From: Candidatus Bipolaricaulota bacterium
GTDB lineage: Bacteria > Bipolaricaulota > Bipolaricaulia > UBA7950 > UBA9294
DNA length: 64,000 nucleotides
Assembly: GCA_028278555.1 (NCBI GenBank)
Contig: JANQEA010000035.1
Location: 340,089-404,088, forward strand
Reading direction: 5' to 3'
The translations under genes were made by a program, and so were the position numbers. Position 1 is the first letter of the stretch; the number at the start of each line of letters is the position of its first letter. The notes below the pieces were generated by a model. That model did not search any database. It was not told the origin of the DNA and was given only the letters and a program-made list of their open reading frames with translations. Below are positions 61,931 through 64,000 of this stretch, piece after piece.

Positions 61931-62170
61931 CTAGCAGCACGGTCGCCGGCTGAGCCGGCGTTCGGCGATCCTTACCTGGCTGGCGAATTCCGCCGCGAGC
62001 TCACGAACGCTTCCCTCCTGTTCGATCGTCTCCAGGATGGCCTTGCGGAGTCGGCTCCGGATCTTCATCCGGAGGTGGTGCTCGGACGCTTGTCGGGCGC
62101 GCTGCGCGCGTTGAAGCCGCTCTGTGTGTTCGCGGATGGCGAAAGTCGGTGTCATGAGAATCCGATCCAT
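61931..62170 (-). CDS. Small basic helical protein downstream of ArsR-like regulator
   Basis: The 79-aa product has a strong AAGGAGG before the ATG. It is mostly one or two long helices (EHTERLQRAQRARQASEHHLRMKIRSRLRKAILETIEQEG). It follows the regulator gene by 37 bases in the same direction and is likely co-transcribed. No family recognised; heavily charged character resembles the 58-aa protein at 41943. Confidence 0.6.
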   Translation of the reverse strand: MDRILMTPTFAIREHTERLQRAQRARQASEHHLRMKIRSRLRKAILETIEQEGSVRELAAEFASQVRIAERRLSRRPCC

Positions 62171-62207
62171 GGATACCTCCTTTGGATTCCTTGCCTACTG
62201 CGGTCTC

Positions 62208-63326
62208 CTATGACTTCGTACTTGACTCCTCATCCTTGTCTGACCGGCTGAGGAAGTCTTCCAACGTGGACATGACATCGTGTATGGCCTGTGTGCGCAG
62301 CGAGAAACAGGCCTTCTGCTTCGCCTTGGCTTCTGGCATCCGGATCTGGATCAGCCCGGAGAGCCGTAGCGCGCCGAGATGATGGATCACGGTCGGGGTT
62401 CTGAGGCGTAGACTCTTTGCCAATTCCGCAGCCCCCATCGACCGATCGGCGACGAGGCGAAGGATTCGGAGGCGGGTCGGATCCGACAGCGCCTTTAGCG
62501 ATCGGATCAGCCCATCCGGAACCGTCTCGCCGGGGACGATCGAATCGTCTGCACCACGTGCTCCGAACATCAGGAGCGTTCGCTGCGCGTCGAGCTGAAC
62601 CGTGAGCATCAGCGGGGTGATCCAGTACGACGGTGCGAGAATCAGCTCCTTCATGTCTGGCAGCGATTCGTAGCGGATCCCGGCGGAGATCTCCTCGATC
62701 AAATCCGGGAGGGAGATCTTCTCAGCGAGGTCTGCGACCCTCGCACCCGCCGCCTCGAGTGTCGGAACGATCCGCTTCTCCTCTTCCCGGAAGAAGACGT
62801 CGTAGTAGTTACGGAGCGCGGAAAGGTAGGCTTCGCTGAATGCCTTGGCGTCGGCCCAGACGTCGAGAATCTCGGTGAGCCTCTCGTCGGGCAGCGGCTT
62901 CCCAGCCTTTTCGAGCCGATCGGCTGCCTTCTGAAGCTGCGTCAGGTCGGTCTCCGACCATCGTCCGCGATCGGCGACTTCCGCGAAGACCTCAGTCCAT
63001 CCGCATGTCCCAACCAGCCACGTGCAAGCGAGACGCTGCAAACGTGCAACCGGCTCCTGCTGGGCGAGGCTCCACAAGAGCGTCTCGACGTTCTTCGGCT
63101 GGGGGAGCGAGGGGAGGTAGTGCATCGGATACGAGAGGACATGCTTCGCTCGGCTCAACGTTTCGCGAGATTCCGGCGTTAGACGTGCGAGCATTCCGGA
63201 TGCCCAGGCACCGCGGACGGCAAACTTCTTGGGAGACTGAAGGACAGCCAGGCTTTGGAAGAAGTCGTAGACCGTGCCGACGTCCATCGTGATCTTCGTC
63301 GATTCGTTTGCTCTTGCTTCGGGCAT
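62208..63326 (-). CDS. Large transcriptional regulator with C-terminal ArsR-type winged helix
   Basis: The start is ATG 63326 (GGAGGCAACGG upstream), giving 372 aa. The first 260 residues are helical and unlike typical ArsR proteins. The winged helix sits near 275-350: LIRSLKALSDPTRLRILRLVADRSMGAAELAKSLRLRTPTVIHHLGALRLSGL. No metal-binding Cys set is seen. The N-terminal part may sense a ligand. A palindrome in its own promoter spacer suggests autorepression. Confidence 0.85.
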   Translation of the reverse strand: MPEARANESTKITMDVGTVYDFFQSLAVLQSPKKFAVRGAWASGMLARLTPESRETLSRAKHVLSYPMHYLPSLPQPKNVETLLWSLAQQEPVARLQRLACTWLVGTCGWTEVFAEVADRGRWSETDLTQLQKAADRLEKAGKPLPDERLTEILDVWADAKAFSEAYLSALRNYYDVFFREEEKRIVPTLEAAGARVADLAEKISLPDLIEEISAGIRYESLPDMKELILAPSYWITPLMLTVQLDAQRTLLMFGARGADDSIVPGETVPDGLIRSLKALSDPTRLRILRLVADRSMGAAELAKSLRLRTPTVIHHLGALRLSGLIQIRMPEAKAKQKACFSLRTQAIHDVMSTLEDFLSRSDKDEESSTKS

Positions 63327-63401
63327 TCCGTTGCCTCCGTCGCTGTGCCAACGCGTTGTTAGACCGCCATCTCCTGTAGATTCACGTCTAGCATAGATCG
63401 A

Positions 63402-63430
63402 AGTATAACATAGATCGCGATCTAAGTCAA
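63402..63430 (-). promoter_or_regulatory. Promoter of the ArsR-like gene with operator palindrome in the spacer
   Basis: On the minus strand TTGACT (63430-63425) and TATACT (63407-63402) are 17 bases apart. The spacer holds the perfect palindrome TAGATCGCGATCTA (63411-63424). A further TAGATCG lies at 63394-63400. A repressor bound there would block polymerase. Confidence 0.75.
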
Positions 63431-63574
63431 GCGTAGCCCCTTGTCCAAACTGGCGCACAACTGCAATTGGAATCCTCCAAGCGTCACGCGAACTTCACCC
63501 GTTTCGTCTCCCGCGGGCGAACGACAGAGCGTAGTATGGCTCCGTTTCCGAGCGGGAACCTTTGGAGGTGGAAG

Positions 63575-64000
63575 ATGCTGAAGCCGTCGAGAAAGCAAGT
63601 CCTTGCAGCCGCGGTCGGTTTGCTCATCGTCTCCGTCACGTGGATCTGGTCTGCCGCGGCGGATGATTCGCAAGAGCTTCGAATCACCCTCGTCTATGAC
63701 AACACGGTCTTCGACGAGCGTCTCGAGGCCGACTGGGGATTCGCCGCCCTGATCGAATATCGCGGGCACACGATCCTGTTTGATACCGGCGCGAGTGGAC
63801 CTCTGCTGATGGAGAACATGCAGAAGCTGGGGATCGATCCGGGGTCGATCGAGCTGATCGTGATCTCCCACGAACACGGAGATCACATCGGGGGTCTGTT
63901 CAGCTTCTTCGCTACCGGCCTCACGCCGCCGGTCTATGTGCCCATCCCGTTTCCCAACTCGCTGAGGGATAGCTTGCGGTCGAGAACCGAACTGATCGAG
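63575..64000 (+). CDS. MBL-fold metallohydrolase, N-terminal part (3' truncated by window edge)
   Basis: The ATG at 63575 follows TTTGGAGGTGG. An N-terminal signal or anchor helix (LAAAVGLLIVSVTWIWSAAA) precedes LRITLVYDNTVFDERLEADWGFAALIEY, then LFDTGASGPLL and the HxHxDH metal motif in SHEHGDHIGG. It resembles the 7,8-dihydropterin-6-methyl-aryl phosphate synthase-like MBL group. It is divergent from the ArsR-like regulator and is a likely target. The frame is open to the window end. Confidence 0.9.
   Translation, partial: MLKPSRKQVLAAAVGLLIVSVTWIWSAAADDSQELRITLVYDNTVFDERLEADWGFAALIEYRGHTILFDTGASGPLLMENMQKLGIDPGSIELIVISHEHGDHIGGLFSFFATGLTPPVYVPIPFPNSLRDSLRSRTELIE

Overview
This 64 kb window is GC-rich chromosomal DNA from a bacterium, with strong Shine-Dalgarno sites and ATG, GTG and TTG starts. 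A diderm cell plan is suggested by a LolA-like lipoprotein-sorting protein beside a MacB-type exporter, a PorV/UPF0164-like outer-membrane barrel domain and several secreted beta-rich proteins. An anaerobic or microaerophilic lifestyle is suggested by a ferredoxin-fused aldo/keto reductase, flavodoxins, flavin reductases and a probable Fe-S Rrf2 regulator. The phylum cannot be fixed from the sequence; a deep-branching diderm such as Bipolaricaulota is only a guess. I saw no rRNA, tRNA or CRISPR array.

Layout. 1-5 kb: the 3' end of a sensor kinase gene followed by a tandem repeat of that 3' end, a nitroreductase, and a lower-GC CBASS anti-phage operon (patatin effector, CD-NTase, E2-like/SEC-C protein) whose E2 frame has a stop at codon 15. 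5-11 kb: an EamA transporter, an SDR plus serine-palmitoyltransferase-like pair, a MNT/HEPN toxin-antitoxin module lying between two copies of the SPT gene's 3' end, and small membrane genes. 11.5-16 kb: a PadR-controlled MacB-like exporter with a LolA-like protein. 16-25 kb: a DUF71 ATPase, an HPPD-like VOC protein, a sulfotransferase and membrane beta-propeller divergent from a fused PAPS synthetase, and an esterase. 25-35 kb: single-gene metabolism (thiazoline hydrolase family, GNAT, flavoproteins, CDP-alcohol transferase, beta-lactamase-fold hydrolase, MarR, MFS). 35.7-39.5 kb: a secreted protein, a second MacB-like exporter, an OB-fold lipoprotein and an Rrf2 regulator. 41-44 kb: an ECF sigma factor with a GNVNIL-repeat protein. 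44-48.5 kb: a decayed zone with pseudogenes and a duplicated aldo/keto reductase 5' end. 48.5-64 kb: a 1766-residue subtilisin/GEVED/barrel fusion, an Ntn hydrolase, then a surface-fibre locus.

The most notable system is that fibre locus (about 56.2-60.3 kb). Two paralogous secreted 151-aa pilin-like proteins, on opposite strands, are each preceded by two tandem class-I c-di-GMP (GEMM) riboswitch aptamers and followed by near-identical terminators. Between them lie an Asp-rich secreted protein with a related C-terminus and a PapD-like or DUF916-like chaperone candidate. Together they look like a c-di-GMP-switched extracellular fibre or adhesin system. The recurring duplication of gene 3' ends (sensor kinase, SPT) and of a gene 5' end (aldo/keto reductase) is a second theme and points to repeated insertion and recombination at gene borders.
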